A DNA stretch of 64,000 bases, taken from contig JANCRA010000014.1 of the NCBI GenBank assembly GCA_024362935.1, forward strand, positions 7,891,258 to 7,955,257. The letters are read 5' to 3'. The notes beneath the pieces are model-generated. The model was not told the origin of the DNA and did no database searches. It saw only the letters and a list, made by a program, of their open reading frames with translations. Of the stretch, positions 48,401 through 55,306 are shown piece after piece. Numbering within the stretch: the first letter of the stretch is position 1; each line of letters begins with the position of its first letter. Both the position numbers and the translations under genes were made by a program. This stretch comes from Setophaga petechia. Taxonomy: Eukaryota > Chordata > Aves > Passeriformes > Parulidae.

Positions 48401-51400
48401 CCAGGGTGGGGCGTGAGCTGGCCCTTAGTCCCTCTGTGGTAACCAAGGTCACCCTGCAGGCCAGCCCAGCCTCCTGCCTCAGCCCATCATTACCGGGGCA
48501 GGGCAGCCTGTGCTGGGTGTGTGCCAGCTCCCTTCCCCTGGTGTCATCCCTTTTTTTGTGGTGAAAAGAGAGGAAGGCATGCACTGACTGAGCCTTGACC
48601 TTCCCTTGCCCAGGAGGGGAGGCTCCTCAACATCCTCTTCCTCCCAGGAAGATGAAGACTTTGGCCTCCTGGCCTGGTCAGGAGCAGGCAGTGCCCAGCC
48701 CGGCACAATCCCCGGTGAGCTCACCATCTGTCTGCTGCAGAATGATTATTTTCTTGTGCCAGCAAACCCCAAGCCTCTCTGAGTAGTTTTCCAAACGAAG
48801 AAGCTCAATAACATGCTCAAGTTGCCTTCCCAGTGCACACTGGCATTCCTTCAGGGAGATGCACCATCCCTGTGGGCCAGGGGGTAAAAGCAAGCATCCC
48901 TCCCCCAAACACTCATCCTGCCTGCTCTCAACTTTTTGGGCAGCCTGCTTCTTCCCCTATACCTGCCTGCTTGTCTGTCTCCCTCTACCATCCCTTGGCC
49001 ACCCTACAGACCTTTCAGCCCTGCCCTGTGTGCAGGCTCTGCCTGTTCCCTGCCCGCTCACATCCCACAGGAGCTGTGGGTGCGGGGAGGCTTTGGCAAA
49101 GCCACAATCCACACCAGGCATCGCCCTCGTGAGCCATCTGCTGCTGCCCAACCACCTTCTCCTAAGGTACCATCCTTAACAGCCACATCCAGCGGGGATC
49201 TGGAGGTCACCGTGGATTTCCTCACTGAGGTGGACAAGCTGGTGCAGCTCATCGAGTGCCCCATATTCACATGTAAGGAGGAGACCCCGGGTGGGTGCTC
49301 CCCTCCCCGCGCCTCCATCGCAGGCGGCAGCCGCCGCACGAGTAAATAGAGCAGAAGTTATGAGACTTCTTGCCGGGAGGTTTGCCCAGCGCTGGAGCTG
49401 CCCATGGGAAAAGGGCACGCTGGCAGCACGGGGGGGGGCAGCGTTGCCCCCCAGATATAGGTTAAGGGAGCGAGCGGCACTGGCAGCCTACGAAAGGGAT
49501 GGGGGAAGGGATGGAGGGGGCCTGGGTCACACTGAGCATCTCCAGGGGCGCACCAGGAGGGCGTCAGATGGGGGAACTCTCTGTGCCACCCTCTGTGGGT
49601 GCTGCTGGGGCCCTTAGCAAGAAAAAAGGGTTTTTCTAGAAGTTAGGAGTTAAGCTCTAAGACAAACTGATGTTTTCTCCAGCATCCAGCAATGTGGGTC
49701 CTCCACTGGGTAATGCAGCAGTGGCTGACCAGGAGCTCAGGGGTGTGACCCTGGGAACCAGGATGGTGGCAGGGTGACCTGTGGCTATGGGAGGATTTCT
49801 CATTATGTCAGTTTGCTGCCTCTGGGCTTCTCATTGGAGGTATAGCAGGGCACTGAGGTTGTTGGGAAATTCCTGGAAAGGACTTCATGGAGTACCTCTA
49901 TAGGTCCGGGGTGATACTGGGGAATATTTAAGGGAAGAGGTCTAGAGCAGCTGTGCAGTAGAGACTCTCATTCATGCTCCCTCCTGTAGACCCTGTCCCA
50001 TATCCCAGGATGACCGTCCCAATGTGTGAGGTACCGACGTGTCTGTGGTGGTTTTGCATGCCCCAAAATTATTCATTGATGGTTCCCCAGCCCACTCACC
50101 TTAGTCTACACATCTCAGGGTAGGGGATAGACATGTCCTCCATAAAGTGGCATCCCTGGTGATGGCTCCTTTCACTGGGAGACACCAGCAGTACAATTGA
50201 CTATCAGGAGGTGAGATGCTGAGACACAGACCTTGCCCCATCTCCTGGGCTGTCCCTTCAGCTGTATTTAGGGCTCCAGAGGACTCTTCTGCCATGAGCA
50301 CAGCAAGGGATGGAGCCAGAGGGGAGTTTTGCCTCTGCTGAGCAGAACTGAGGCCCAGCACATGTAACCCTCAGAACCAAGCAGAGGGAATTCCTTCTGC
50401 TCCAGAGAGTCCCCAGGAGGGTGTCACACAGCCCTCTGGATGTAATGCTCCAGGGTGGGTATTTCTGCTAAATCTGGAGAAGCTGAGAGCAATCCTGTGT
50501 TTCGTGTGTGTTCTCAGGCAGACAGCATGGACAGCCTCAGGGGTGAGCGGTATCAGGAGTGGCAGACTGGGGAGCCAGTTGCCCCCAGGGGGGTTGTGTC
50601 AAGGAGAGGGACTTTGGGGCACCATGGGACACCAAGATGGATGGGTTAATGAACGGGGAGAGGGGTGCCATCAAGTGCCCCTTGGGTTGGCTGGCAGAGG
50701 CTTAAGCTATCAGAGGGGGCGGGAGGAACCTGCTATTGCAGCTGGAGATTAAATGCATTTCCCTGCCTTCCCATCCTCTTCTGTCCTCCAGATCTCCGCC
50801 TGCAGCTGCTGGATGTGAAGAACAACCCCTACCTGATCAAGGCTCTCTATGGCCTGCTGATGCTGCTGCCCCAGAGCAGCGCCTTCCAGCTCCTCTCCCA
50901 TCGCCTCCAGTGCGTGCCCAACCCAGAGCTCATGCAGACCACGTAAGTGCTGGGGGGATGGACCAGCATCAGCATCGGGGCTGGATCAGCTGTTCCCCGC
51001 AGCTGAGCATCCCTGCGATTCCAGGCTCAGCCCCCATCCTGGGCTCAGCCCCATGCTCTGGATTTCACCCCCCAGCTCCGCTGCGGCCGTGGCTGCTCCT
51101 TGTCCCCACGGCCGGGAGTGTTGGCCAGGGGGGTTTTTTGTGTCTATATTTGGTAACCCTGGGAGGGCTGTGCCTCATCCACAGGCATTTGGCATCCGGG
51201 ATGGAAAATTTCACTTGTGGGGTCGCTATGGAAACGAGCAGAGCTGGGAAGGAGGTTTATGGAGAAAGACTCCAGCAGCTGGGGGGGGCTCCCAAAGCAT
51301 CCCCCCTGCAGCCTGGACAGCCTTCACAGCACCCAAAAGGGGCCTGGCACCCTGCTAATGCCTCCGGATGGCTGCTCCATTCCCACTTCTGCCCTTTGGG

Positions 51401-52609
51401 GATGCGTGAGATGTGCAAGGGTGACATCTCCCTGGGGACCAGCTGAGATCCTCATGCTCCCTGCCCAGGGGTGCTGCTAGTGGGATTTGCTTTCCAACCC
51501 TTAGCTAATGAGTACTGGGGGGGCTTGATGATAAAGCTGGCTCTGCCTTGGCACAGCCCTGGGAACAAAAAGAGCTCCCAAGATGGGCAGGTTTCTGAAT
51601 TAACCCCCTGCTGCTGTTGTCGCTCCTTGGCTTTTAACTGCTTCCCTGGGATGGCTTTTATCCCTCATGGCCTCCGGCACTGAGCTCCTACCCACAACCC
51701 CGCACTGATATTTAATTGGGGGGGCGGAGAGGGGGCTGCATGTGCTTCCCCTCCTTTTTTCTCCCCACTAACCCTGGCAGTGGGGGTTTTTCGAGCTGTC
51801 AGACAGCCTGAGCATCTGATTAACTCTGACCTACATTCCTTCAAACACCGAAGCCGGCTTTCATAACCGGCCAGTCCCAGCTGCCCCCTCCCCAGGGACA
51901 TACCAGGGCCACCAGAGCTGCCTGCCATCTTCCCATGGGCATCCTGTGGCTGGTGTCTGCTCCTTCCTTGCATGGGGCCAGCACAGGGATGGGTATCCAT
52001 GGCTGGAACCCTAGGGAGCCTGCGTTTGGAGCCATGGGTGCTCATCCCTGAGGACTGTCCCTGCTGCCACTGGATGTTTTTTGCTTGCTTAAAGAAGCAG
52101 ACATGGAAACTGAGGCATATGGCCCTGGCATCCTTATCTCACTGGTTTTGACTGCAGTGGGTTGGGATAGAGGAGTATGTGTCAAAGGAATTAAACCTCC
52201 CATGTGGGGCTGAGATGCAGATGTCCCTTCTCCCCTCCTTGTCCCACCCAGGGCCTCTTGGGCTCTATATCTCACACCTTTAGAGGAAGAAAATATATCT
52301 TTGGAGGTATTTTATGAGGCACCAGCATGACTAGGATTTGCTGAGCTCAGCTTCTTCAGGACAAGCTTTTGGTGCTGCCAGTGCTGGATGCTCACAGCAC
52401 CAAACATCCCCATCCCCTTCCCACCCTCTGTCTTCCCACCCTGCAGGGACAACACCAAGCCCAGCACCAGTTCCAAGAGAACAGCAGCCTCCAACATCGA
52501 CTACACAGAGCTGCTGCAGCACTTTGAGAAGGTCCAAAACAAGCACCTGGAAGCAAGACACCAGCGAGCCGGGCGGGCAGAGCAGCTGGACCGGCGGGTG
52601 GTCCTCTGA
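355..52609 (+). CDS. VAC14: VAC14, PIKfyve complex scaffold (15 exons, 5' end missing)
   Basis: The joined exons are 355-462, 1243-1352, 2299-2405, 3401-3535, 3804-3956, 6004-6058, 12451-12595, 12885-12950, 22188-22341, 32362-32494, 47360-47534, 48261-48379, 49193-49272, 50792-50942 and 52447-52609. They keep one frame for 1,854 bases (617 residues plus TGA). The product matches human VAC14 (782 residues) from about residue 166 to the end, so the N-terminal exons lie upstream of base 1. VAC14 is a HEAT-repeat protein that assembles as a multimer and holds the kinase PIKfyve and the phosphatase FIG4 together on endosomal membranes, controlling PI(3,5)P2. The helical repeat region is in the first 300 residues here. 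A serine-rich linker follows at about 200-222. The conserved FIG4-binding C-terminal region spans about residues 377-555. All introns are GT-AG; two carry U12-type donors. No frameshift or premature stop is seen, so it looks functional. Identification rests on near-identity with remembered human protein. Confidence 0.97.
463..1242 (+). other. VAC14 intron
   Basis: A 780-base GT-AG intron. Apart from the splice sites (GTAGGT donor, CTAG acceptor) no gene, repeat or RNA is recognised. Confidence 0.85.
1243..1352 (+). CDS. VAC14: VAC14 coding exon 2 of those in window
   Basis: The exon encodes [20 protein letters not shown] and onward to NSKEIRK, typical HEAT helices. The donor GTGAGT at 1353 splits a methionine codon after AT, and the next exon supplies the G. 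An in-frame reading through the donor would hit TGA, which confirms the splice position. Confidence 0.96.
1353..2298 (+). other. VAC14 intron
   Basis: A 946-base GT-AG intron with no recognised gene or repeat. Several short open frames on both strands have no coding resemblance. Confidence 0.85.
2299..2405 (+). CDS. VAC14: VAC14 coding exon 3 of those in window
   Basis: The exon completes the split Met codon and encodes [20 protein letters not shown] through ILVIHCQAA. It lies between a CACAG acceptor and a GTGAGT donor at 2406. The last base, G, joins AT of the next exon to give Asp. Confidence 0.96.
2406..3400 (+). other. VAC14 intron
   Basis: A 995-base intron, AT-richer in the middle (about 2880-3240). 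No gene, RNA or recognisable mobile element was seen. Confidence 0.85.
3401..3535 (+). CDS. VAC14: VAC14 coding exon 4 of those in window
   Basis: The exon encodes [20 protein letters not shown] and onward to YDDRKK, among the best conserved parts of VAC14. It ends with a single A before a GTATCCTTG donor, which looks U12-type rather than U2-type. Confidence 0.96.
3536..3803 (+). other. VAC14 intron with U12-like splice signals
   Basis: A 268-base intron. Its donor GTATCCTTG differs from the U12 consensus RTATCCTTT only at the last base. Near the acceptor, TTCCTTACAC at 3781-3790 resembles the U12 branch site TTCCTTRAY and lies about 14-17 bases from the exon. There is no long pyrimidine tract of the U2 kind. 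Assignment to the minor spliceosome is inferred; the branch site is imperfect. Confidence 0.65.
3804..3956 (+). CDS. VAC14: VAC14 coding exon 5 of those in window
   Basis: The exon encodes [20 protein letters not shown] and then an acidic, proline- and serine-rich linker (about residues 176-204 of the partial product). The codon across the preceding intron reads AAC (Asn), where I recall Ser in human. The linker is less conserved than the HEAT region, as expected. Donor is GTGAGT at 3957. Confidence 0.95.
4970..5040 (+). tRNA. tRNA-Gly (anticodon GCC)
   Basis: This 71-base gene folds as a full cloverleaf. GCATTGG at the 5' end pairs with CCAATGC at the 3' end. The anticodon GCC is at 5002-5004 in a CTGCCAC loop. 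Internal promoters are present: A box TGGTTCAGTGG at 4977-4987 and B box GGTTCGATTCC at 5019-5029. A run of five T at 5047-5051 serves as the RNA polymerase III terminator. No intron and no mismatch is evident, and it appears identical to the common vertebrate tRNA-Gly-GCC. It decodes GGC and GGT glycine codons. It lies in a VAC14 intron in the same orientation, transcribed independently by Pol III. Confidence 0.97.
5047..5051 (+). terminator. Pol III terminator of tRNA-Gly
   Basis: A run of five T residues begins seven bases after the last tRNA base, the usual RNA polymerase III stop signal. A longer T run follows at about 5060 as a backup. Confidence 0.8.
6004..6058 (+). CDS. VAC14: VAC14 coding exon 6 of those in window
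   Basis: A short 55-base exon encoding the serine-rich linker [17 protein letters not shown] between the two conserved halves. Human has a similar Ser-rich stretch ending SVFTAAS. Acceptor is CCCCCAG and the donor is GTAGGG at 6059. The frame is held by split codons on both sides. Confidence 0.92.
9825..10100. promoter_or_regulatory. Candidate intronic enhancer with E-box cluster
   Basis: The block is richer in CpG than its flanks. It carries CATCTG at 9930-9935 and 9937-9942, CAGATG at 9951-9956, and CAGCTG at 10073-10078 and 10089-10094. Such clustered E-boxes are typical targets of neural or myogenic bHLH factors. Conservation was not tested, so this is a motif-based suggestion only. Confidence 0.3.
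12165..12350 (+). mobile_element. CR1 LINE 3' fragment
   Basis: The sequence has the ordered landmarks of the avian CR1 tail: GGAAGAAACTCTTTATTCAC, then GGATGGTGAGGCACTGGCA, then GAAATGTTCAAGGCCTGGCTGGA. It is diverged, and its very 3' tip is missing. It ends about 100 bases before the next VAC14 exon. Confidence 0.85.
12451..12595 (+). CDS. VAC14: VAC14 coding exon 7 of those in window
   Basis: The exon encodes [20 protein letters not shown] and onward to [11 protein letters not shown], the start of the second conserved helical block. Acceptor is CACACAG and the donor is GTAAGT at 12596. It ends in phase 0. Confidence 0.96.
12596..12884 (+). other. VAC14 intron, 289 bases
   Basis: A short GT-AG intron between two strongly conserved exons, with no recognised feature inside. 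Confidence 0.85.
12885..12950 (+). CDS. VAC14: VAC14 coding exon 8 of those in window
   Basis: A 66-base exon, phase 0 on both sides, encoding [20 protein letters not shown] plus DE. It matches the human protein almost completely. Donor is GTAGGT at 12951. Confidence 0.96.
16186..16402 (+). mobile_element. CR1 LINE 3' fragment
   Basis: It has the CR1 tail landmarks AAGAAATTCTTCCATGTGAG, GGTGAGACACTGGCACAGGT, GTCCCTGCCCGTGGCAGGGG and CCCTTCTAACCCAAACCGTT in order, followed by GTTCT near the expected 3' end. It is moderately diverged. Confidence 0.9.
17698..17862 (+). mobile_element. CR1-type 3' tails
   Basis: The first half resembles a CR1 tail variant (GTTGGACTTAGTGATCTTAG, then CAACCTTCAAGATTCCATGA). 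This runs directly into a second tail (GATCCTTGTGGATCTCTTCC) ending in ATTCTATGATTCTATGA, the short terminal repeat of avian CR1. One tail may have inserted into another. Confidence 0.75.
22188..22341 (+). CDS. VAC14: VAC14 coding exon 9 of those in window
   Basis: The exon encodes [20 protein letters not shown] and then a variable acidic and proline-rich linker ending LSSS. The helical start is conserved; the linker (about residues 312-344 of the partial product) is not, as in other vertebrates. Acceptor is CACAG and the donor is GTGAGT at 22342. Confidence 0.95.
24785..24860. promoter_or_regulatory. Candidate element with D-box and nuclear receptor half site
   Basis: The palindrome TTACGTAA at 24810-24817 (PAR-bZIP/NFIL3 type) overlaps AAGGTCA at 24816-24822 (ROR/ERR-type half site). 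The overlap makes a compact composite motif. Function is inferred from motifs only. Confidence 0.25.
25135..25176. repeat. 21-base tandem duplication
   Basis: Two adjacent exact copies of a 21-base unit beginning GAGTGGTTGTCACCAAGG lie immediately before a CR1 fragment. Confidence 0.9.
25184..25724 (+). mobile_element. CR1 LINE fragment, longest in window
   Basis: About 540 bases. It starts in the CR1 3' coding end (GGAAGACTGCATCCAGATCT, then GTTCAGCCTGGAGAAGG) and runs through the 3' UTR (GGAAGAAATTCTTTATTGTG, GTTCAAGGCCAGGTTGGATG, CCCTTCCAACCCAAACCATT) to CCATGATAGG. It is clearly degraded: reading frames are broken and no reverse transcriptase domain remains. Confidence 0.95.
27790..28660. 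promoter_or_regulatory. Candidate regulatory block: CpG-rich then AT-rich
   Basis: Roughly 27790-28150 is a small CpG-rich patch inside an otherwise CpG-poor intron. It is followed (28190-28650) by unusually AT-rich unique sequence with TAATTA-like and TTTTAATTAAGAC motifs. The pair resembles a conserved enhancer or alternative promoter. No exon with convincing protein similarity follows it. Confidence 0.35.
28910..29146 (+). mobile_element. CR1 LINE 3' fragment
   Basis: The CR1 landmarks AAAAAGAAATTCTTTATTGA, GTGTTCAAGGCCAGATTGGA and GTGTCCCTGCCCGTTGTGG, and a tail CTGTGATTCAAT, occur in the expected order. A short deletion is apparent after GATTGGA. Confidence 0.9.
32362..32494 (+). CDS. 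VAC14: VAC14 coding exon 10 of those in window
   Basis: The exon encodes [20 protein letters not shown] and onward to TRGAFIIR, one of the most conserved VAC14 segments, at the edge of the FIG4-binding region. Acceptor is CCCCAG and the donor is GTCAGA at 32495, a weaker U2 site. Confidence 0.96.
35168..35236 (+). mobile_element. CR1 3' terminal fragment
   Basis: A short remnant: TTGGACTTGATGATCCTTGT, GGTCCCTTTCAACTCC and then CATCTATGATCTGTGA. This is the extreme 3' end of a CR1 element. Confidence 0.75.
41198..41338 (+). mobile_element. CR1 LINE 3' fragment
   Basis: It carries GTGCTCAAGGCCAGGTTGGA, CATCCCTGCCCATGGCAGGG, and CCATTCCACAATTCTATG at the tip. Only the last 140 bases of the element remain. 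Confidence 0.9.
42201..42284. repeat. Short minisatellite, ~20-base unit, 4 copies
   Basis: Four tandem copies of a unit close to CCCAGATCCACACATCTCCT, with small indels and a diverged last copy, occupy 84 bases of a VAC14 intron. Confidence 0.9.
44308..44400. repeat. AT-rich TATA/TATG microsatellite
   Basis: Irregular runs of TATATA and TGTGTATG-like units alternate with GGGGTGTG or GGGATGTG blocks, suggesting a decayed simple repeat. Confidence 0.7.
45660..45870. promoter_or_regulatory. Candidate regulatory element with TTACGTAA
   Basis: The block combines local CpG enrichment (GCGATCGC, GCGGGATGCGGG) with TTACGTAA at 45718-45725 and GATAA and CTTATTTATCA motifs directly after it. It stands out from the surrounding intron and reads like a conserved non-coding element. 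This is inferred from composition and motifs only. Confidence 0.35.
47360..47534 (+). CDS. VAC14: VAC14 coding exon 11 of those in window
   Basis: A 175-base exon encoding [20 protein letters not shown] and onward to [11 protein letters not shown], inside the C-terminal FIG4-binding region. Acceptor is TACACAG and the donor is GTATGA at 47535. It ends in phase 0. Confidence 0.97.
47535..48260 (+). other. VAC14 intron, 726 bases
   Basis: A GT-AG intron with no recognised feature beyond its splice sites. Confidence 0.85.
48261..48379 (+). CDS. VAC14: VAC14 coding exon 12 of those in window
   Basis: The exon encodes [20 protein letters not shown] and onward to [10 protein letters not shown], part of the conserved C-terminal domain. 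It ends with TT of a phenylalanine codon before GTATCCTTT, an exact U12-type donor. Confidence 0.97.
48380..49192 (+). other. VAC14 U12-type intron, 813 bases
   Basis: The donor is GTATCCTTT, the exact minor-spliceosome consensus. The branch site TCCTTAAC at 49173-49180 lies 13 bases before the end of the acceptor CCAG and matches the U12 core. No strong pyrimidine tract separates branch and acceptor. The assignment as a U12 GT-AG intron follows directly from these signals. Confidence 0.92.
49193..49272 (+). CDS. VAC14: VAC14 coding exon 13 of those in window
   Basis: The exon encodes [20 protein letters not shown] plus ECPIFT, nearly identical to human. Donor is GTAAGG at 49273. It completes the Phe codon from the previous exon and leaves a T for a Tyr codon. 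Confidence 0.97.
49273..50791 (+). other. VAC14 intron, 1.5 kb
   Basis: The first 200 bases are CpG-richer than the rest. No gene or repeat is recognised. Confidence 0.8.
50792..50942 (+). CDS. VAC14: VAC14 coding exon 14 of those in window
   Basis: The exon encodes [20 protein letters not shown] and onward to [10 protein letters not shown], the end of the conserved FIG4-binding region. Acceptor is CCTCCAG and the donor is GTAAGT at 50943. Confidence 0.97.
50943..52446 (+). other. VAC14 last intron, 1.5 kb
   Basis: A GT-AG intron with no recognised gene or mobile element. Confidence 0.8.
52447..52609 (+). CDS. VAC14: VAC14 last coding exon (stop TGA)
   Basis: The exon encodes a variable Ser/Thr-rich stretch, then the conserved helix [20 protein letters not shown] and the terminal LDRRVVL before TGA at 52607-52609. 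The residues before LDRRVVL are GRAEQ, where I recall GRGDH in human, so the internal PDZ-binding motif described for human VAC14 may not be kept. Confidence 0.97.
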
Positions 52610-52654
52610 GCACCCCTGCGGCCACCGCGGGCGTGCACAGCTGCTGGGGCAGGG

Positions 52655-52694
52655 ACCAGGGGACACAGACCAGGGGACACAGACCAGGGGACAG
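52655..52694. repeat. 14-base tandem repeat in VAC14 3' UTR
   Basis: Nearly three exact copies of ACCAGGGGACACAG lie about 45 bases after the VAC14 stop codon. Confidence 0.9.
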
Positions 52695-53296
52695 GCACAC
52701 CGGTTGCTGGCCACCGGAGGATCTGGTGGGTTTAATGGAGATGGGCGAGAGCTCAACACAGGGCTGGTTTTCCCCCCCACTGAGGGGGGACCCTCAGGCT
52801 GTGCCCAGCTTTTCCTGTGGGTGCTGGGGGGGACATGGGGAAGGGTTGCCTGAGGAGAGGGCCGGGGTAAAGCGCCTCATCTTCCCTTGCAATGGGGCAA
52901 GGGAACTCCCCTTTGCTTTGCTAATGCCTTCCCCGTGACTGTCAGCTGAGCGCCCAGCCTGCTGCCAGCAGCACCGGAGGAGGGGAAGGGAAGACGGGAG
53001 CAACCCCTGGCCTTCTGCCCTGGAAAACAAGCACCGGGGCCGCCAGCCACCTCACCACCCTGACTTCCACCCTCTGGTTCTGAGGCCCTGCTGGAGGTGG
53101 CATCTCACTCGGGGAGACACTCCTGTGCCTGACATTTGGCTCCCTCCCTGCATTCACACATCCTCTCTTGAGTCCCCAGCTCTTGGCTGGGACAACTGCA
53201 CAGCTTCAATTCCCAGCCAGCACCAGGGGACATGGGGAGCAGTGGACCTAACCCCAGACTCCATTCCTTGTTCCTTCATTAAGCTCCCCGTGATAA

Positions 53297-53302
53297 AATA
53301 AA
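53297..53302 (+). promoter_or_regulatory. Poly(A) signal AATAAA of VAC14
   Basis: A canonical AATAAA hexamer lies 688 bases downstream of the VAC14 stop codon, with a T/G-rich stretch (CCTTGTTGCTGG) about 25-40 bases further on. Confidence 0.75.
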
Positions 53303-53320
53303 CAAGCAATGCAGAATGGC

Positions 53321-54700
53321 CCATTCCTTGTTGCTGGGCTTCCCATCTTAGTTTTGTTCCCAAGCGGAGCCAAAAGCACAGCAAGGACAGGGGATGGCAT
53401 GGAGCGTCTTGCTTGACCCTGTGCCCTGGGCTGGCCCAGCCCTGCCACGTTGGCTTGCCAGCAAGCAGAACTTCTCCGCCTGCTCTTCTTCCCAGCAGGA
53501 AAAAAACGCCACTGAAATTCTTCCAGGCCACGGTCACGAAACCACAGCACAGTGACAGGCATTTTCCTGGCCCTGAGCAGCCGCCGGTGTTGCCTTCATC
53601 CTGTCCTGTGGTACCAGGGGACCCCAGCACGTGCCAGGCTGCTGCAGTCTGGGGGGACACCATTGCATCCCCTGCGTGTTTGAGGCCCTCGCTTGAACCC
53701 AGGAAGAGGGTGGTTGGAGGAATTTGTGGAGATTTTATGGCTTCTGGCCTGTTTACAGGGAGGACTGTCTTTGGCAGTGGGTTCCCCAAACAGCCCCATA
53801 CCGGCGCTGCTTTGGCCAGGATAAAGACATTCCTGTCATTCCCGGGGAAGGGCTTTCCAGACCCAGTCACGGCGGGTTAATTTTAACAGCCAGCTCTCAA
53901 GGATGTGTGAGCAGTGGCTTCTCCAGCCAGCCGGTGTCTCAGGGTGCTGGGGGGTACCTGTTGCTGGACCCCTGGGTCATTATCAGGGTGGGCTCTGCTC
54001 ACTCCTGCTGAGCTCATTGCTGCTGTGCAGCCTCTTTCCACACTGAGGGAATGGGTTTATGGAGAGAAATTCCAGCCGGCTGCAGGAGTGCTGAGCCCTA
54101 ATTGTTTCCTTATGGGTGGCTCTTGACCAACACCATCCAGAGCATTGTGGGCATCATCAGCATGGGATCAAGACTACTTTTCTGGCAGGAGGGGGAATAG
54201 GTGACTCAGGCTGAAACCTTGGCCCTAGCTCAGCATCATTGCACTATGAAGGGTAAGAGGGTTTGTCGGGTTCAGCCTGGCACCCCCAGATCCCAGGGGA
54301 CTGGGGCTGGGGCCTCGGGATGCCTGTGGGAAGGGTTTGTCTGCTGGCAGGCCATGCATTTCCCATGGCTCCCCGATAATGGAGTGCACGGACACATTTC
54401 AGAGCGGTTGTGTAGCTACTGCAGAGGGAATTCATCCTCCAGCACATCTTGGAGGGTCAGGAAGGCAGTGGGGGTCAAACACCCTTTGGGGAGAGGCAAA
54501 TCCCCCCAGTGCCTCCAGAGGTCTGGGAATGCCTCTGGGCATCCCATGGCATCTCCAAGTGCAGTGTCTTTACATACTCCCTGGGGGTCTCCTGCTCCTC
54601 ACCCAGCACCCCAAGATAATCCCTGGGTGTTCCTACACCGCCACGGGAGCAAACCCCGATGCTGCCTTCACCAGTGCCACATCTCCAGGCATCCCTCGGG
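53321..54700. other. VAC14-MTSS2 intergenic region
   Basis: About 1.4 kb between the VAC14 poly(A) site and the MTSS2 CpG island. No gene, RNA or recognisable transposon was seen. Open frames such as 53154-53870 on the minus strand have no supporting features. Confidence 0.7.
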
Positions 54701-55080
54701 TCTCCCTCCGCTGTAGTCCCGGGGCACGCGGTGTTGCTCCCCGCCCCCCCCCCCCCCCGCTCAAGAGCATCCCCGAGAACCACCGGGGCTGCCCCTCCCT
54801 GGCTCCGTCATCCCTGCGCGTTCTCCGGGTATCCCGCAGCGGCTCCCGGAGCATCCCTGGAGCTGACCCCGATCCTCCCCCCGCCCCGCAGCCCCCGGCC
54901 CCGCGGCGGGCGGCGCATGTGCCGCGCAGCCCCCGCCCCGCCCCGCCCCCGCCACCGCCCCGGGCCGGAGCTCCCCGCGCCCCGCTCCGCTCCGCGCCCC
55001 GCGCCGCTGCCAGGGGGCGGCGGGTCCGTGCAGCACCCGCGGAGGGCGAGGGAGGGAGGGAGGGAGGCAGGCACGGGGCG

Positions 55081-55173
55081 ATGCCCCGCCCGGCTCCGCC
55101 GCCGCTCCGCCGCTGTGCCCCCCCCGCCGCCGCCGCCGCCGCCCGGGCGCCGCCCGCCCCCCGCCGCCGCTGA
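55081..55173 (+). other. Candidate upstream ORF in MTSS2 leader
   Basis: ATG at 55081 opens a 30-codon, proline-, alanine- and arginine-rich frame that stops at 55173. This is 64 bases before the MTSS2 start and out of frame with it. It matters only if the mRNA starts upstream of 55081. Confidence 0.4.
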
Positions 55174-55237
55174 GCCTGGCCCGCCGCCGCGGCCTCCCCC
55201 GGCGGCGCCGCCCGCCCCGGGCTGCCGCAGCGCCGCG

Positions 55238-55306
55238 ATGGAGACGGCGGAGAAGGAGTGCGGAGCCCTTGGCGGCCTCTTCCAAGCCATCATCAACGAC
55301 ATGAAG
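55238..55306 (+). CDS. MTSS2: MTSS2 coding exon 1
   Basis: The exon encodes METAEKECGALGGLFQAIIN and then DMK, the first I-BAR helix. Donor is GTAGGG at 55307, phase 0. The frame is open upstream to beyond 54917 without a stop, so the start was chosen by homology and by its Kozak context. Confidence 0.95.

Larger units (their letters stand above)
52610..53320 (+). other. VAC14 3' UTR
   Basis: About 700 bases from the stop codon to just past AATAAA at 53297-53302, the first good poly(A) signal downstream. It contains a 14-base tandem repeat at 52655-52694. The exact cleavage site is inferred. Confidence 0.75.
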
